Counted from the stretch's first letter, positions 13,371-24,518 are shown. The stretch: 64,000 nucleotides of DNA from Dipteris shenzhenensis (GCA_047967505.1 CM106541.1); one strand, 5' to 3'. The notes: generated from the sequence alone by a model not told the origin. Numbers and translations are program-made.

Positions 13371-13382
13371 TATATTATAAAG
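13371..13382 (+). promoter_or_regulatory. Putative TATA box of BPS1-like gene A
   Basis: TATATTATAAAG lies 181 bp upstream of the first ATG. It would place transcription start near 13410 and leave a leader of about 150 nt. The motif is identical in copy C at 55871. This is inferred from motif and spacing only. Confidence 0.45.
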
Positions 13383-13562
13383 CAGCACACTCTGGCCTGC
13401 ACATGCATGCGACTTTAGAATAGCGCATAAACTAAGACCTTGGCACGGTGAGCTCTCTGTCCTCCGCGATAAGATAAAACACTGGCACGTTCACTCCTCA
13501 ATATCGTCGACATCGTCCGAGTTCTTTTGATCCCAATCAGTATTCAGCCTCAGTACTTCTCC

Positions 13563-14585
13563 ATGGGTTCCTCCCTTCTTGCCTCCCTGGCGCATTCCCT
13601 CTCTCTCAGAGCGGAGCAACGCAATATCGCCCGGGAATGCCATGACCCTGCCTTGCAAAAGTTTGAAGTAGACCTGACAGAGCGCCTTCAACACCTCCAA
13701 CTTCCAGGCGGCTCGTCCTACCTTCACCTCAACTGGCTGCTCGATGCCTTGGCTGTAGTTCTGTCCACGGAGACTTCAGTTCACACCCTCATTTCCAGCC
13801 CGCTGGAGATGCAGCCTGCAAAGCACAAACTCTGCCAGCACTATATTGACGATGTCGTCAAGTTGCTGGACGTCTGCAACGCTCTCAAAGACGCGACGGC
13901 CGACATCCACGACTACCTCCGCTTGGTCCGGCATGCGCTTCACTGTTTGGACTCGAGGGAGGGGGCGATCAGCCTGCCAAACTTGATGCGGGCAAGAAGC
14001 ACCCTCTCCGAATGCCTGCATAAGATGGCAGCCACCAACGGGGTCGAACCGCCATCTAGGCTGCAAGCTTGCGGCTCCTTGCTACGAAAAATGGGAATGC
14101 AGAAGAAGCACAATAGCAGTGGCATTGATGCAATGGATGGGGCGAGGAGCACCACCCTTGTGGTCTTGGAAGTCCTTGCTGATGCTTTGTCTCTGAGAAA
14201 GCCCAGGAAATCTAGTATCCCAGCTACTGTACTCAGGTGCAACAGGCAGCCATGGTCCACTCCTCTTCTGAGATTGGAGCAGGAATTAGTGCAAGAGGAG
14301 ATGGAGAGGCGGAGCTCTAAGGACGTTGCTCTCTTGCAGGAGTTTGAGAGCATGCGAGTCGCAGTGAGAGAGATTCATCGCCTGGTGGACAAGATGCTCT
14401 CGACGCCATCCTCTTTCGCTTGCGACTCAGTTATAGAGTTGAGGCGAGTCATTGAGACTCTTAGAAAGACTTCGCGAGACGTGCAAGGATCGATGGCCAT
14501 GCTACAACAACAGATAACGGATCTCTTCCAAAGGCTCGTGGCCATCAGAGTGGCTCTCTTAGATGCCCTCCCCATGAGTTCTTAA
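13563..14585 (+). CDS. BYPASS1 (BPS1)-like protein, copy A
   Basis: A single-exon gene of 340 residues. The start is the first ATG (13563) of a frame that opens slightly earlier. The composition is helical with no membrane segment or signal peptide. Recognisable family blocks are LNWLLDAL around N57-W58 and DDVVKLLDVCNAL at 96-108, followed by an HxxLRLVRHALHCL-type stretch, matching the layout of plant BPS1/ROH1-like (DUF793-type) proteins of about 350 residues. Arabidopsis BPS1 limits production of a mobile root-derived growth signal; its biochemistry is unknown. Copy C differs at H74D, V200L, E203G, A267T and R301G. GC content is clearly higher than in the surroundings, as expected of a real gene. 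Family assignment is from motif memory, moderately firm. Confidence 0.8.
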   Translation: MGSSLLASLAHSLSLRAEQRNIARECHDPALQKFEVDLTERLQHLQLPGGSSYLHLNWLLDALAVVLSTETSVHTLISSPLEMQPAKHKLCQHYIDDVVKLLDVCNALKDATADIHDYLRLVRHALHCLDSREGAISLPNLMRARSTLSECLHKMAATNGVEPPSRLQACGSLLRKMGMQKKHNSSGIDAMDGARSTTLVVLEVLADALSLRKPRKSSIPATVLRCNRQPWSTPLLRLEQELVQEEMERRSSKDVALLQEFESMRVAVREIHRLVDKMLSTPSSFACDSVIELRRVIETLRKTSRDVQGSMAMLQQQITDLFQRLVAIRVALLDALPMSS

Positions 14586-14784
14586 GCCATGCGACCTGTG
14601 TGGACCTTGTATACTAGGCAGGCTACACAACCAAATTGTACAAGATTAAGGGGTTTAAACCCCTATATACGACTTCAAATTGAATTATGATGATTCGTTT
14701 CATCTCGTGTTGTGTTTTATGTTGGACGAAGGAAGTACATATAAAGAGACTAATGATTCCTTTTGGGTAATGCTTGCAAATAAC

Positions 14785-14790
14785 AATAAA
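14785..14790 (+). terminator. Putative poly(A) signal of BPS1-like gene A
   Basis: AATAAA lies about 200 nt downstream of the stop codon, and is conserved in copy C at 57285-57290. It is a plausible but unproven 3' end signal. Confidence 0.35.
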
Positions 14791-14859
14791 GAACATTCAT
14801 CCTCCATTCATGCCTGTTGTGTAATGCCTCCAAAAAAAAATTCACATCCCTTGGCACGT

Positions 14860-15910
14860 GTCAGAATCCGAATTATTTGCTACTCGTAACTAATTCCATG
14901 GCGAAGGTAAAGGGCTCTGGCCAAGATGGCATCCTAGTGCACTTCTTCGAAACTACTAGATCAGCTATGCTATGTGGTAAGGTTCTTACATCACTTTGGA
15001 ACATTTGCTTAAGATCAGAGAATCTCCCTTGCTCAATGAATCAGGGAGTTATTCCTCAGTGAATTAATTGATTGTAACCTGGAGACTCGTGCCCCCTCAC
15101 AATGTTGAATGTTGTAGCTTGCATACAAAATTACAAACTACTGCATCTCACAATCGATTGTGTAGTCACATCTCGGGGGGGTCACTCATTATATGTAACC
15201 CTATCACGTGAGTTCAACAGAAGGATGTTTTTAATATCTAAATTTAACAAAAGTTAATTTACATAAGGGAGTATTTAAAACAATTTTCAAAAAAATTTAC
15301 AGATTTGTATAGAAAAAGGGTACATTTTATTAATGAAATATTTACAAATAAGGGATTTTAGAAATATGCCTTGAACACACGTGATATAGAGGGTTTATAC
15401 ATAGTGACCCCCCTGAGAGTCACATCCAAATCAAAAGTCGATGTCGCTCAACTTGGATCTTGAGAAAGCATGGATTGGATTAGTTAGATGTTCATCCTTA
15501 AGGTGATGTCGATTAAGCTTGGTTTTGGACACGAGTTCATCCACATGACAAAAGCCCTTTTCACTAAAGCTACTTCCATAATTTCAAATTATCGCTATTC
15601 TTATGAGAGTCTCCCAATCAAGCAATCCATACGACAAGGGGTCCCATTCTTTTTGCCAGTGTAACAGAGGATCCATTTGCACCCGATCGATCATCACATC
15701 AATCGAGGAAGTATTCCTAGCTTGCCACTACTGGATGGATCATATTTCTTTGCTCATTTTTTTGTGAATGACAATTATAACATCCTACAAGCTGAAGAGG
15801 GAAACATGGAAGCCCTCTTAGTGCTCTATGTATACTTTGCTCCAGTTCTCCACTCTAAAATTAATAGTTCAAAGACTACTGCTCTTTACATGGATTGGGA
15901 ACACCCCCCA
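14860..15910 (+). pseudogene. LINE (L1-type) reverse transcriptase remnant, + strand, copy A
   Basis: Pieces of a non-LTR reverse transcriptase follow in order but in different frames. First is a KVKGSGQDGI block (LINE GPDGI motif) with SLWNICLRSENLP and NQGVI (about 14895-15060). Then RQGVPFFLP (motif B, about 15630-15660). Then HFFVNDNYNIL followed by HSKINSSKT, the degraded FADD and NxxKT regions (15750-15880). A 246-bp MITE is inserted between them. Frameshifts and stops make it non-functional. Copy C has the same remnant at about 57380-58130 without the MITE. Confidence 0.7.
15172..15417. mobile_element. 246-bp MITE (hAT-like), with 8-bp target-site duplication
   Basis: The ends are CTCGGGGGGGTCACT and, inverted, CTCAGGGGGGTCACT. 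The flanks AGTCACAT (15164-15171 and 15418-15425) form an exact 8-bp duplication. The homologous site in unit C (57664-57671) has one AGTCACAT and no insert, an empty site, so insertion followed the segmental duplication. It has no coding capacity. An 8-bp duplication fits hAT-superfamily transposition. The same-length relative at 44486-44731 lies in the opposite orientation. Confidence 0.92.
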
Positions 15911-15919
15911 AAATTGCCA

Positions 15920-16370
15920 GATATTTGTAAGGGTAAGTGTAGTATCATCTACAAACTATTGACACAAGATATTTACCATTCATAAGCTCAATCCCTTGGA
16001 GACTTCCCTCTTGGATTTGGCTTCTAAGGAGCTAGCCAAGAGCATTGCTGCTATAGCAAATAGAAGAGGAGCCAAGGGGCACCCTTGTCTGACTAATCTT
16101 TTAAAAAAGAAAGGACCACTCATCTTCCCATTAACATTAACCTTAGCTGAAGCATTGATGAGAAGGAGCTTGAAATTTGAAACAAAGGAAGGACCCAGAC
16201 CCATGTCTTGCAAAGATTGGATTAAAAAATCCCATTCCAATCTATCATATGTCTTATCAAAGTCAACCTTAAGAAAGAAAATATCATGTCAGTCTAGTTT
16301 CTTTATTGTATCAAGTCTTCACTATGACACGTTCTCGTTGTCCATCCATTGTCAAATAATTTAGATAGCC
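15920..16370 (-). pseudogene. LINE (L1-type) reverse transcriptase remnant, - strand, copy A
   Basis: Reading leftward, motif A (FDKTYDRLEWDFL, near 16245) leads through GLGPSFVSNFK to motif B (RQGCPLAPLLF, near 16080) and then, frameshifted, to FVDDTTLTLTN (motif C, about 15924-15950). This is a second LINE, distinct in sequence from the + strand one and meeting it tail to tail. Both contain motif B, so they are not the two halves of one inverted insertion. Copy C retains more of the 3' part. Confidence 0.75.
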
Positions 16371-16640
16371 AGTCCTATTCTAAGCTCTTACAAGTATATG
16401 TTATCTTTGTTTTTCTCAATTGCCTACAACCAGCAAAGAAATCAACAAAACATGGGAATGGAAGAAACTAGCTCAGCCTAGCATTTCTTCCACCAATAGT
16501 TGGCTTCATAGCATTTCTCACATCATTAAATTTCTCACATCATTAAGCATCCTATTTCTATATGAATCACTAATCTCTATGTTGAGAAGTGGCCACTTTT
16601 GACTGTCAAAAGAAGGCAAGGCAAGCAATTCCAATCTTCC
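16371..16640. other. Spacer, probable upstream LINE debris
   Basis: No clear domain. It is duplicated in unit C at about 58750-59010, where one direct repeat of TTTCTCACATCATTAA present here is missing. Confidence 0.35.
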
Positions 16641-16643
16641 ATA

Positions 16644-17240
16644 CTAGCCTTCTTGATCCGAAACTACAAACATTGACTCATAAAAGAAGGTCCCATCCTT
16701 TTTCATTTCTGATTGTGTGCAACCTTCGTACTGAAGAGTCCCAATCTTAGCATGGAGGACATGCAAATGCATGTTACAAGCTCCCATTCTTTGTAAGTAG
16801 ATGGATACAAATTTGTAAAACAAATACAAGACATAAGATAGACACCAAATAAATGCAAATACTTTGAAGCATGACACTAGTACACTTTGAAATACTTACA
16901 ATTGGGTCTACGATATAGAAGGCCTGCATGTGGATGCACATATATGTCTGTATGGGTAAAGATGTGTTGAATATATACCCGTGTTATTGTTTTGCTATTT
17001 AGAGACATCTCAAAATCCATTATCCTCCCCTTCTAATGTTTGGATATGTCCATTGCATCCTTCTGATCCACTTTATAGCACCCACAATTAGCGAGTTGCA
17101 TTGTTATCCATGAATATTTTTTGTAGAGCTGAGGAATCCATTCCCCATGCTCATCCTTGATGCTCTTTAGTATAACAGATTGTAACTTACCTAGATATCT
17201 CTCATTTTCCATCTCCATAGTCCTTGTCTGTTTCATTTGA
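16644..17240 (-). pseudogene. Unrecognised protein-like frames, copy A
   Basis: Two reverse frames stand out by composition. One (17236 down to 17033) begins MKQTRTMEMENERY and contains DEHGEWIPQLYKKYSW and ANCGCYKVDQKDAMD. The other (16877 to 16644) contains ACNMHLHVLHAKIG and GCTQSEMKKDGTFFY. They could be exons of a captured host gene or transposon protein, but the family was not recognised. In copy C the first frame stays open for 119 codons because a stop here (CTAAATAG region near 17000) is absent. No function is proposed. Confidence 0.3.
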
Positions 17241-17302
17241 TTATTAATAGCTCTCTTCCTCTCTTATTTCACCCATAAACAAACATAGTAATCATTCTTC
17301 AC

Positions 17303-17309
<7 letters not shown>

Positions 17310-17343
<34 letters not shown>

Positions 17344-17669
17344 TTTCTCTCTCTCTCTCTCTCTCACTCTTGCTCTCTCCAACTCTTTTTCCCTCCCCCC
17401 TCTCTGCCTGTCCCCCCCCCGTCCTTCTCCCTCCCCTCTCTTTATCTCCCTATCTATTCTGTCTCCCTCCCCCTCTCTCCTTTAACCTACACCCTCACAC
17501 AAACAAACAAAATATTATTTCAAAATATATAGATTACTTCTCTCTCTCCCCCAAAACAAACAAACAAAGATTATTCCCCACATAAACAAACAAAACATTA
17601 TCAGTTTCATCTCTCTCTCTCTCTCTACTACCTGCCTCAAAATATTCAAAAACATAGCATCTCAAAATT

Positions 17670-17721
<52 letters not shown>

Positions 17722-17815
17722 CCTCCTATTCCCCTCAAACAAAAAGAAATAGCAATTCAAAATATAATCCCCCCCCTCCCCCCTCCCCTCTCTCTCTCTC
17801 TCTCTCTCTCTCTGT
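17310..17815 (+). repeat. (CT)n-rich compound microsatellite, copy A
   Basis: Several long TC/CT runs (17310-17365, 17610-17625, 17674-17717 and 17787-17813) alternate with CCCTCCCCC and ACAAACAAACAAA segments. Translations across it are low complexity. Copy C is at 59673-60290 and is longer. Confidence 0.9.
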
Positions 17816-18079
17816 GTCTTCCTCCCTCTCTCTGTCCCTCCTATACCAGATAAGAAACAAATGTTGAAATAATTTTATGGCTAAAGAGAAGGATTATGAA
17901 TAGGTATAGATTCACAAGAATTCATACAAGCTCATCACTATACCATTATAGAGTATGGACATCAAAATAAGCTGGGGCTGGAAAAATTGTGTCAATCATC
18001 CATCAATGAGATAACTCCTTGCATCCACATAAAAAAGTAAGACATTTGAAACATTTGTTGAAAAGTATGTGTGGGTGTG

Positions 18080-18083
18080 CATG

Positions 18084-18140
<57 letters not shown>

Positions 18141-18255
18141 CTATGTGTTCAAATATTGAAGTAGCACATGTGAGTGTGTGTGTGTGTGATAAGTATGTGT
18201 GTATGTGTGTGAGTGTATTTATGTGACAAAAAGTATAAATGTGTGTGTGTGTGTG
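18080..18255 (+). repeat. (GT)n microsatellite cluster, copy A
   Basis: A main uninterrupted GT run at about 18086-18136 is followed by shorter GT runs at 18174-18190 and 18239-18254. The reverse frame reads as a His/Thr repeat and is not a gene. Copy C is at about 60537-60710. Confidence 0.92.
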
Positions 18256-20895
18256 GCCCATCCCCAACTTGGAGTGTAAGACCACATGGTGAGGGGAGGT
18301 AGAAATTATCTAAATAAATTAATTAGACAAATAAATATTTTTTTATAAAAGAAATTGATTGAGTTTGAATATATCAATTAGGTTGTTTAAACGATAATTA
18401 AGAAAGGTTTCTTTTAAACAAAACTTAAAAAGTAGAAGGTAAAGTAGGGACTAGAAAATTAGATAGGACCTACAACAAATTAATGGAAATACTATTAGGT
18501 GAGGGGGGTAGTCCATACCCTTTTGCACTAAAACTGAGTTAAATGAGTTAAATGAGGGGTTAAGTCTACATACTCTTTTAAAGAAACAAATTATTAAAGC
18601 AAAAGAAATAGAAAAAATTTTAAATTAATAATATTACTAAATACTATGCAATAATAAATACTATGCATAAAGCAAACCCATAACTAATAGCCTAAGTAAG
18701 GAAGAATAAAGTAAAAACTTACAATAAATAATTTGAAGAAAAAATGGAAAGCACAAGCTCTAGGCACATTACATGAAGGAACACGAAAATATTTTAAAAG
18801 GAAATCTTGATAAATTTACGAGGGGGACTAAGCTTTAAAAGATCAATTAAAAGAACTCAAATAAGTAAATAATCATATATATTATCTAAGGGACAAAGAA
18901 TAAATGGCTATAAGCGAGAGAGACCAAGTCACAAATGGGAAGGGTTTAAAGGTAAAAAACTAAAACAAAAATTAAGAAGGAAAAAATACAATTAATTAAT
19001 TAATTAAGTCAAAAAAGAAAAGGTTGCAGGTAAGAAGGGTTCAAAAAACAAATGAGGGAATAAAAAGGTCTTAAATGAAAAATTAATTAGCTATGAAAAC
19101 AATGAGTTTGCCTGCAAAGAGTTGCTATGAATCATGAAATTCATTGCAACTAAGTAATGTGTATCTACAAAAGAAGCATGAACTGGTTAGCATGCTAGCC
19201 GTGGAATATCATGCCTACAAGTAAGTCATGATGTTGGACATGGGATGATTTGCACAAATATTACAACATGAATTCTCATGTAGCCGAGACTGCAATGCAT
19301 AAAGAGTATGGATAGGTCACGGTGACCTCGACCAATCCCCAATGAGCAAGGCCAACACTATAGTAGCTTTGTGTGGTGGCCTTCACCAGATTCTTGTTCA
19401 ACAAAAGCACAGTGCCACCTTTCGAGCAGAATATCAAAGGTAGTGTTCCCATGAAGCCTAAACTTACAAAAGAAACATGTCGAAGGAAGATAGAATGCAA
19501 CTTGCAACCACATGATCTTTGTAAGGGGAGGAGAGCAGCTGCACACCACCCCAAGACCCCTAATGAGGAAGGAGTCGAAACTGTGTGAGCAAGGGATAAA
19601 TGGGACGAATGTCAACAAGGTGGAAAAAGAAGTAGAGTAAATGTTTCAAGCAAGGAAAGGGTACAATAGCCAATGACGATGACAACTTGAGAGGTTGCCA
19701 TAGTGTATCAAGCTTGCTAAGAATATCAAGGTAGTGAGGAGCTTTTGGGAGAGCGAGTATGTAACGAGAAGAAATTGGCAAGTATGGACGAAGAGATGCC
19801 TAAGGGCCATGGAGGCTAGAGGCACAAAGGAAGCTAAGGACATAGTAGAGCAATGCCAACACTGCCATGTGAAACTATGGTAGCATAGGTCAAAGTAGAA
19901 AAGAGAAATGTAAACAAGGTTGTCAAAGGAGCCGTGAAGAGCAAGGAGAGCTGGTGAAGGTGGTCAAAAGCAAACTCGCAGGGTGACACCATTATCACAT
20001 TGCAGGAGCAATGCTTGAAAGAAGAGAGCAAGCAAGAGGTAGCAACCATAGTTGGTAGCCACCGGTAATGAAGAGCGTAGATTAAAAAACAAGTCACGAG
20101 TTCAACCCATAGATTACAGTATCTTGTAAGCTAAAGGGCAGTAGAGGCGTAGAGAAGTAGATGAGCACGGGGCGAGGTCAAAGTGAGAAACGGAGTACCA
20201 GAGAAGAACCATGAAGGAGGAAATCGATTGCATCTAGAGAGAATACAAAGTCTTGAAAGAATGTAGAAGCACTTTAACATGAAGCCAACATATAATGGCA
20301 ATCAAGAAGAGCTATGCCAAAATGTGGAGGGGAACTTATGCAAGGCACGGAGGAATGAAAAAAAGTTGTGTTTGGGCGGCATGGCAAGGGGTTGGAAGGG
20401 TAGTTAGGGCTAGTGGGTGGTAAGGTGAGGGGTGACTGGGTAGCATAAGTTAGAGGGTAGTTTCTTTTAAAGGGGTTTATTATTATTAACATTATGAGGC
20501 CTTGTTAAAGGGGTTAATTGAAAATTAAAAACATAATTTTAAAGGGGGTTTAAAAGGGGGAAATTTAGTTAAACCAGAGAATATGAAGGGGATTTTTAAT
20601 ATCAAAAAGGAAAAAATAAAGGGGGCTACAAAATTTAAGAGGGGGGGTTTGTCCCTGAGGCAATCTAAAGCAACAAAGGAGTTTCGCTTATAAGTGTATG
20701 TGCATTAGAGTGCATGGGCATAGCATGCTTATAAACCCAAAGCATACTACTAGAAAATGTTTAGTTTATGTAAGAGTGCATAATGGATCAGGTGGTAAAA
20801 AGCAAGCTACTTTCATTAAAACATCAACACGAGGAAAAGGAAAAAGGAGGGGTTTGTTTCTAATTTATTCATGAATATACAAAATGTAATTAAAT
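18256..20895. other. AT-rich then purine-rich noncoding block, no gene recognised
   Basis: From 18256 to about 19080 the DNA is strongly A/T-rich. From about 19250 to 20460 it is more balanced but holds only short frames on both strands, with no recognisable domain. From 20460 there are many GGGG-containing runs. The block is bounded by related ~55-bp sequences (GTGGCCCA(T/C)CCCCAAC...GGTGAGGGG) at about 18252 and 21132. Unit C matches it throughout (about 60715-63380). Confidence 0.5.
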
Positions 20896-20899
20896 TAAA

Positions 20900-21020
20900 T
20901 TGGGGGAGGGGGGGCAAGGAGGAAAGTATAGTAGTTGGCATCATAGGGAAAATGGTGTAGAATGGAAGTGAGAGTGTGTGTGGGGAGGAGGGGGCGGTGG
21001 GGGGGGAAAGGGGGGGGAAA
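20900..21020 (+). repeat. G-rich block with quadruplex potential, copy A
   Basis: Runs GGGGGAGGGGGGG (about 20902), then GGGGAGGAGGGGG and a long G/A stretch with GGGGGGGG (about 20980-21017), are four or more G-tracts within short loops on the + strand. Copy C is at about 63380-63500. Confidence 0.7.
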
Positions 21021-21165
21021 AGTGTAAGGGGTTGAAGCTCTAAATAATTCGTAATAAAAGTTAATAAAGTAAAAAATAGAAAAAACTAAATTGTATGAGT
21101 GTATGGAGAGGCGTTAGGGTGTGTGTGTGTGTGGCCCACCCCCAACCCGGAGGTTAAGACCACAT

Positions 21166-21205
21166 GGTGAGGGGTAAGCCCACCATATGGAGCTTACCCC
21201 TCACC
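21166..21205. repeat. Perfect hairpin, 14-bp stem, copy A
   Basis: GGTGAGGGGTAAGC (21166-21179) is the exact reverse complement of 21192-21205. The 12-base loop contains CCATATGG. The flanking T65/A206 also pair. It is preserved base for base in unit C at 63646-63685. It may be a transposon end or simply a palindrome; no coding sequence lies nearby. Confidence 0.85.
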
Positions 21206-21333
21206 AAAGAGACTAATAAGTGCAATAAAATCAAAGCATAATGTAGGTAAAGTGTTATTCTTCAAGAAGTTAAGGATATTTTTTGTGATCAAGTCAGAAT
21301 TGAATCCATTTTTAGCAAAAAAGCAAAATAAGT

Positions 21334-22211
21334 CTAACCAAATCTATATAAGCCCACAAAAAATGTGAAGCATTGTAAATTAGGGTAGTACTTGCGACAC
21401 ACAAACTTTATATCCATAGTTTTTGGGTCTATTACTTGCAGCATGGATGAAAGAGATATTAGGAAAAGGCAATTTATATTTTTCCAAAAGGTACGAGTCT
21501 TATAGTTACCAATAATTGGTCTCATAAGTGTAATGTAAGTATTGAGATAAGTGGTAAAAAAAGTTTCATAAGTGGGTTTAATAGCAATGATATCCAATGG
21601 GTAAATACTCATTGGGTCTGCTTGGTCAATAGATCTATTATGGGAAAGACAATTTACCACAAAGTCATTATTAATAAAAATTAAATCATTCATGAATCAA
21701 GATGAAAGATAAAATGATTTAAGCTTTTCAATTCTCTAAGTTTGGACAATTTAAGAATAAATTGTAGCTCAAACCAAGCTAGGTATAAGTTGCACCAAAG
21801 TGGTGAGCAAGAATACCCCATGAGGGTGCCATTAGGTTGTAGAAAGATGGTATCACCAATGTCTAAAATAACGAGGTTAAGATTAATAAAATATCCAAAA
21901 TTGATACTACACTCATTATTTTTCTTAGTAAGCACAAAGTTTTCTCTAGACTTTTCAAACCCAAGATAGCTAGAGGTTTGTAGGATTTCAATATAATTTT
22001 AGAGACTCGATAAGGCTATTATTTCTTTAGTGAGGGATGGCTTCATAACAAGACATAATGTCAAAGGTATACACAAAGAGATATGTTTTGGTAAATGAAT
22101 TAGGAATTCATATTGGTTGTGGATAATCCAATAAGAATTGGTACGAATACGAGTAAAAACCCAAAATGTCTTAATGAAGTCTTTCAATATACTCATGGAT
22201 TCCATAATCAA
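21334..22211 (-). pseudogene. Reverse-transcriptase palm fragment (possibly Penelope-like), broken
   Basis: Reading leftward from 22211, the frames give a weak motif A region, then GTLMGYSCSPLWCNLYL (motif B type, MG..SPL) at about 21830, then LD followed by DLIFINND (motif C, LDD) near 21680, then a SIYPLDI stretch. The MG..SP motif and the later IYP motif resemble Penelope-like or related RTs more than LINE or LTR RTs. An 8-base insertion (TCATGAAT) falls exactly between the two aspartates and shifts the frame. There are further stops. Classification is tentative. Confidence 0.45.
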
Positions 22212-22256
22212 GAGTTGTAAGCAGCTTCGTGATAAGGTCAGTAGCCTCTTGCATTT

Positions 22257-22500
22257 TCTTGAATTCTAGAGAATTCTAAAAATATTTTCTCTCTTTATTG
22301 CTCTTTTTGGCCTTTGCATTAGGATGAGATAAGGATACTATGCTTTCTTGAATTCTAGAGAATTATAAAAACCTTTTCTCTCTTTATTGCGAGTTTATTG
22401 CTCTTTTTGGCCTTTGCATTAGGATGAGATTATGATGCTATAATTTTCTCTCTTTATTGCTCTTTTTTGGCCTTTTCATTAGGATGAGATTAGAATGCTT
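22257..22500. repeat. Short tandem repeat, about three units
   Basis: A unit containing TTTTCTCTCTTTATTGC, TCTTTTTGGCCTTTGCATT and AGGATGAGAT recurs at about 22285, 22373 and 22440. The first two units also share CTTGAATTCTAGAGAATT. The copies are imperfect. No function is suggested. Confidence 0.8.
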
Positions 22501-24515
22501 GAATTTATTTTTTGAAGTTTTTAAATCTTGTCATTCTCTTTTTTTTTCTTTGTATCCATAGAGGGATTGCATTGAATCAATGGTGGAGGAGTATTTTGAA
22601 GTTGATGCCTCTTATACTTGATTTTCTTAAGTTCTACTCAGTCTATATTTTAGCACTGCCTTTGTAAATATCCTTCTGGCTCTCAAACAATTGATCTATT
22701 ATTTAAAAAAGGATAGATAGTGGAGAGCCACTCCTATAATTAAATCCATTGGATAAAATCTGTGAGAGTAAAGAAGTAAGGTATTTATTTTTAGATAGCC
22801 CTATTCAAAAGGATTCTCCCACTTGGGAAAATATAGTATCCATATAGCAACAAGGGATCAAAAGCAAAATGATAATTTGTCATTGAGTGAGAATCCCATT
22901 ATGCTTGAGGGTTTTTCATGCACTTGTGCCTAGAGTTGTAGATTAGCAAGTACCATGAGCATCACTACCAGTGACAGTTTGAACTAGAATATGGTAAAAA
23001 TGATGAATTCAAAGTAAATGAAAGAATAAAACTATTTCTAGGTTAGGAGAACATAAGCCCTTGTGTCTACTACATTGAGAGCTAAAGAAGGCTCTTATGT
23101 ATGGTATCTTCAAAGATTAAAGAAGACCCTTTCTAGCTTCTTTAGACTATATCTTTTCTTGAGGTATTATATACGCTATACAATGCCTAGAAATGTCATC
23201 TTGTTGTTTGCAGCATATGCTACACAATGCCTAAAAATGCCTAGAAATGGCATCTTGTTGTTTGCGGCATCTAGTGGTGGATTAGTTATTAGAAGGGCAA
23301 TGCTAAAATTTCCCCAAGTTGTCATGGATGTGGTTGTACATAGGTGTTAGCATGGCATTGGAGCATAGGTCCTAAATGCAATTATATTATAGTCATACAT
23401 CCGATTAACACAATGTACAGTAATAATGAAACCTAGCATAATTTAACAAGAAGTAGCTAACCTAATGTGCACAGGGTTGAGGGGGGCACAAGGAAACCCA
23501 TTGAGCCACCTCCCTTTTACCATAGCTAGGAGTCTTGGTGGATAGGAGGGCAACCACATGGCTAGGCGAGTTGAAGCAATGGATGAGCAGAGGTCAGTGT
23601 AAGGCAAAGAGAAAATGCTCGCCAGGAGGGCTACTATTTCCACAAGGCAAAGGGAGGCACAAGGTGTTGCTAGGAGGACTAGGAGAGAGTGGGGCAAAGG
23701 AGGCCAAGGGGCATCCACCATGGTTATATGCCTATGAAAGGGAAAAATAATTTTCACAAATATTTAGTGTGCGTGGAAACTATGGATTCCACCCATTACA
23801 AGCTATGGATCTTATGGGTTGGAATCTATATTTGCTAAATGCGTACATCTCCATCCTCTTCCCTCTATTGTCTCTACACCAATGACAATGCGACTCTTGT
23901 GTTCAGAATCTATTTGGCATCATCGGTCACAAAGTTTCATTTCTTTGGCTAGGCCCTAGCATCCATTGCTCTACAAGAGACCTTTGTCTCACCCTGCCCT
24001 ACTCCTCCCTTTCCTCCTCTTTTGTAGTGTGCCTCGTCCTCGTTGGCATAGAGCAATCTTATCTAAATCTTGCTAAATCTTGCTAAATCTTGTTGCCAAA
24101 ATTTAGGAGGGGATTTCAAAAGCGGCGGCCCATTAAAGGGCCATTAATCCTCTTTCATCTTCCTTACCATCCTTCACGATATCCTCTTGCTAAATCAACA
24201 CCCTCCACTTCTTCCTCTTCAAACGTTGATGAGCATGCAATGCTTTACATCCCTTGATTCATGCTTCTCCTCAATTCGAGCTTCTCCTTGATTAGAGCAC
24301 AGCAAAAGGGGCCTTTCCACCTCCGCCATAGCCAGCATATCTCGAGCTCTCAGTCCAATCTATAGCAATTGGCCTCTGCGGGGATGAAGGAAGCTGAGCA
24401 CTGAGCAGGTTCACGATTTTCAGGTGGGAGATCGCAGTACCTTCTTCTCTGCTTTTTCTGTCCGACTATGATGAAAGAGGGACTTCTAACCAAGAACCTG
24501 ACCTGACGAAAAGGA
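22501..24515. other. Noncoding spacer, no gene recognised
   Basis: Only short frames are present. A local duplication near 23180-23275 (AATGCCTAGAAATG...CATCTTGTTGTTTGC, twice) explains one 95-codon frame. TAAATCTTGC repeats lie near 24063. The stretch from about 24230 is more balanced in composition and may be the 5' flank of the PDI-like fragment that follows. Confidence 0.45.
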
Positions 24516-24518
24516 GCT

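Noticed and set aside
13776-14353. Reverse-strand frames of 96 and 137 codons within the BPS1-like gene
   Set aside because: Antisense shadows of the GC-richer coding sequence, conserved only because the sense strand is.
14860-16370. Opposite LINE fragments as one insertion with 5' inversion (twin priming)
   Set aside because: Both fragments contain RT motifs B and C with different sequences, so they come from two elements.
19276-20492. Several 65-92 codon frames conserved between units A and C
   Set aside because: Conservation equals that of surrounding DNA, frames overlap on both strands and no domain is recognisable.
18252-21190. The two related ~55-bp sequences as LTRs of a retrotransposon
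   Set aside because: They are too short, start in GT microsatellite, and no PBS, PPT, target duplication or gag/pol sequence lies between them.
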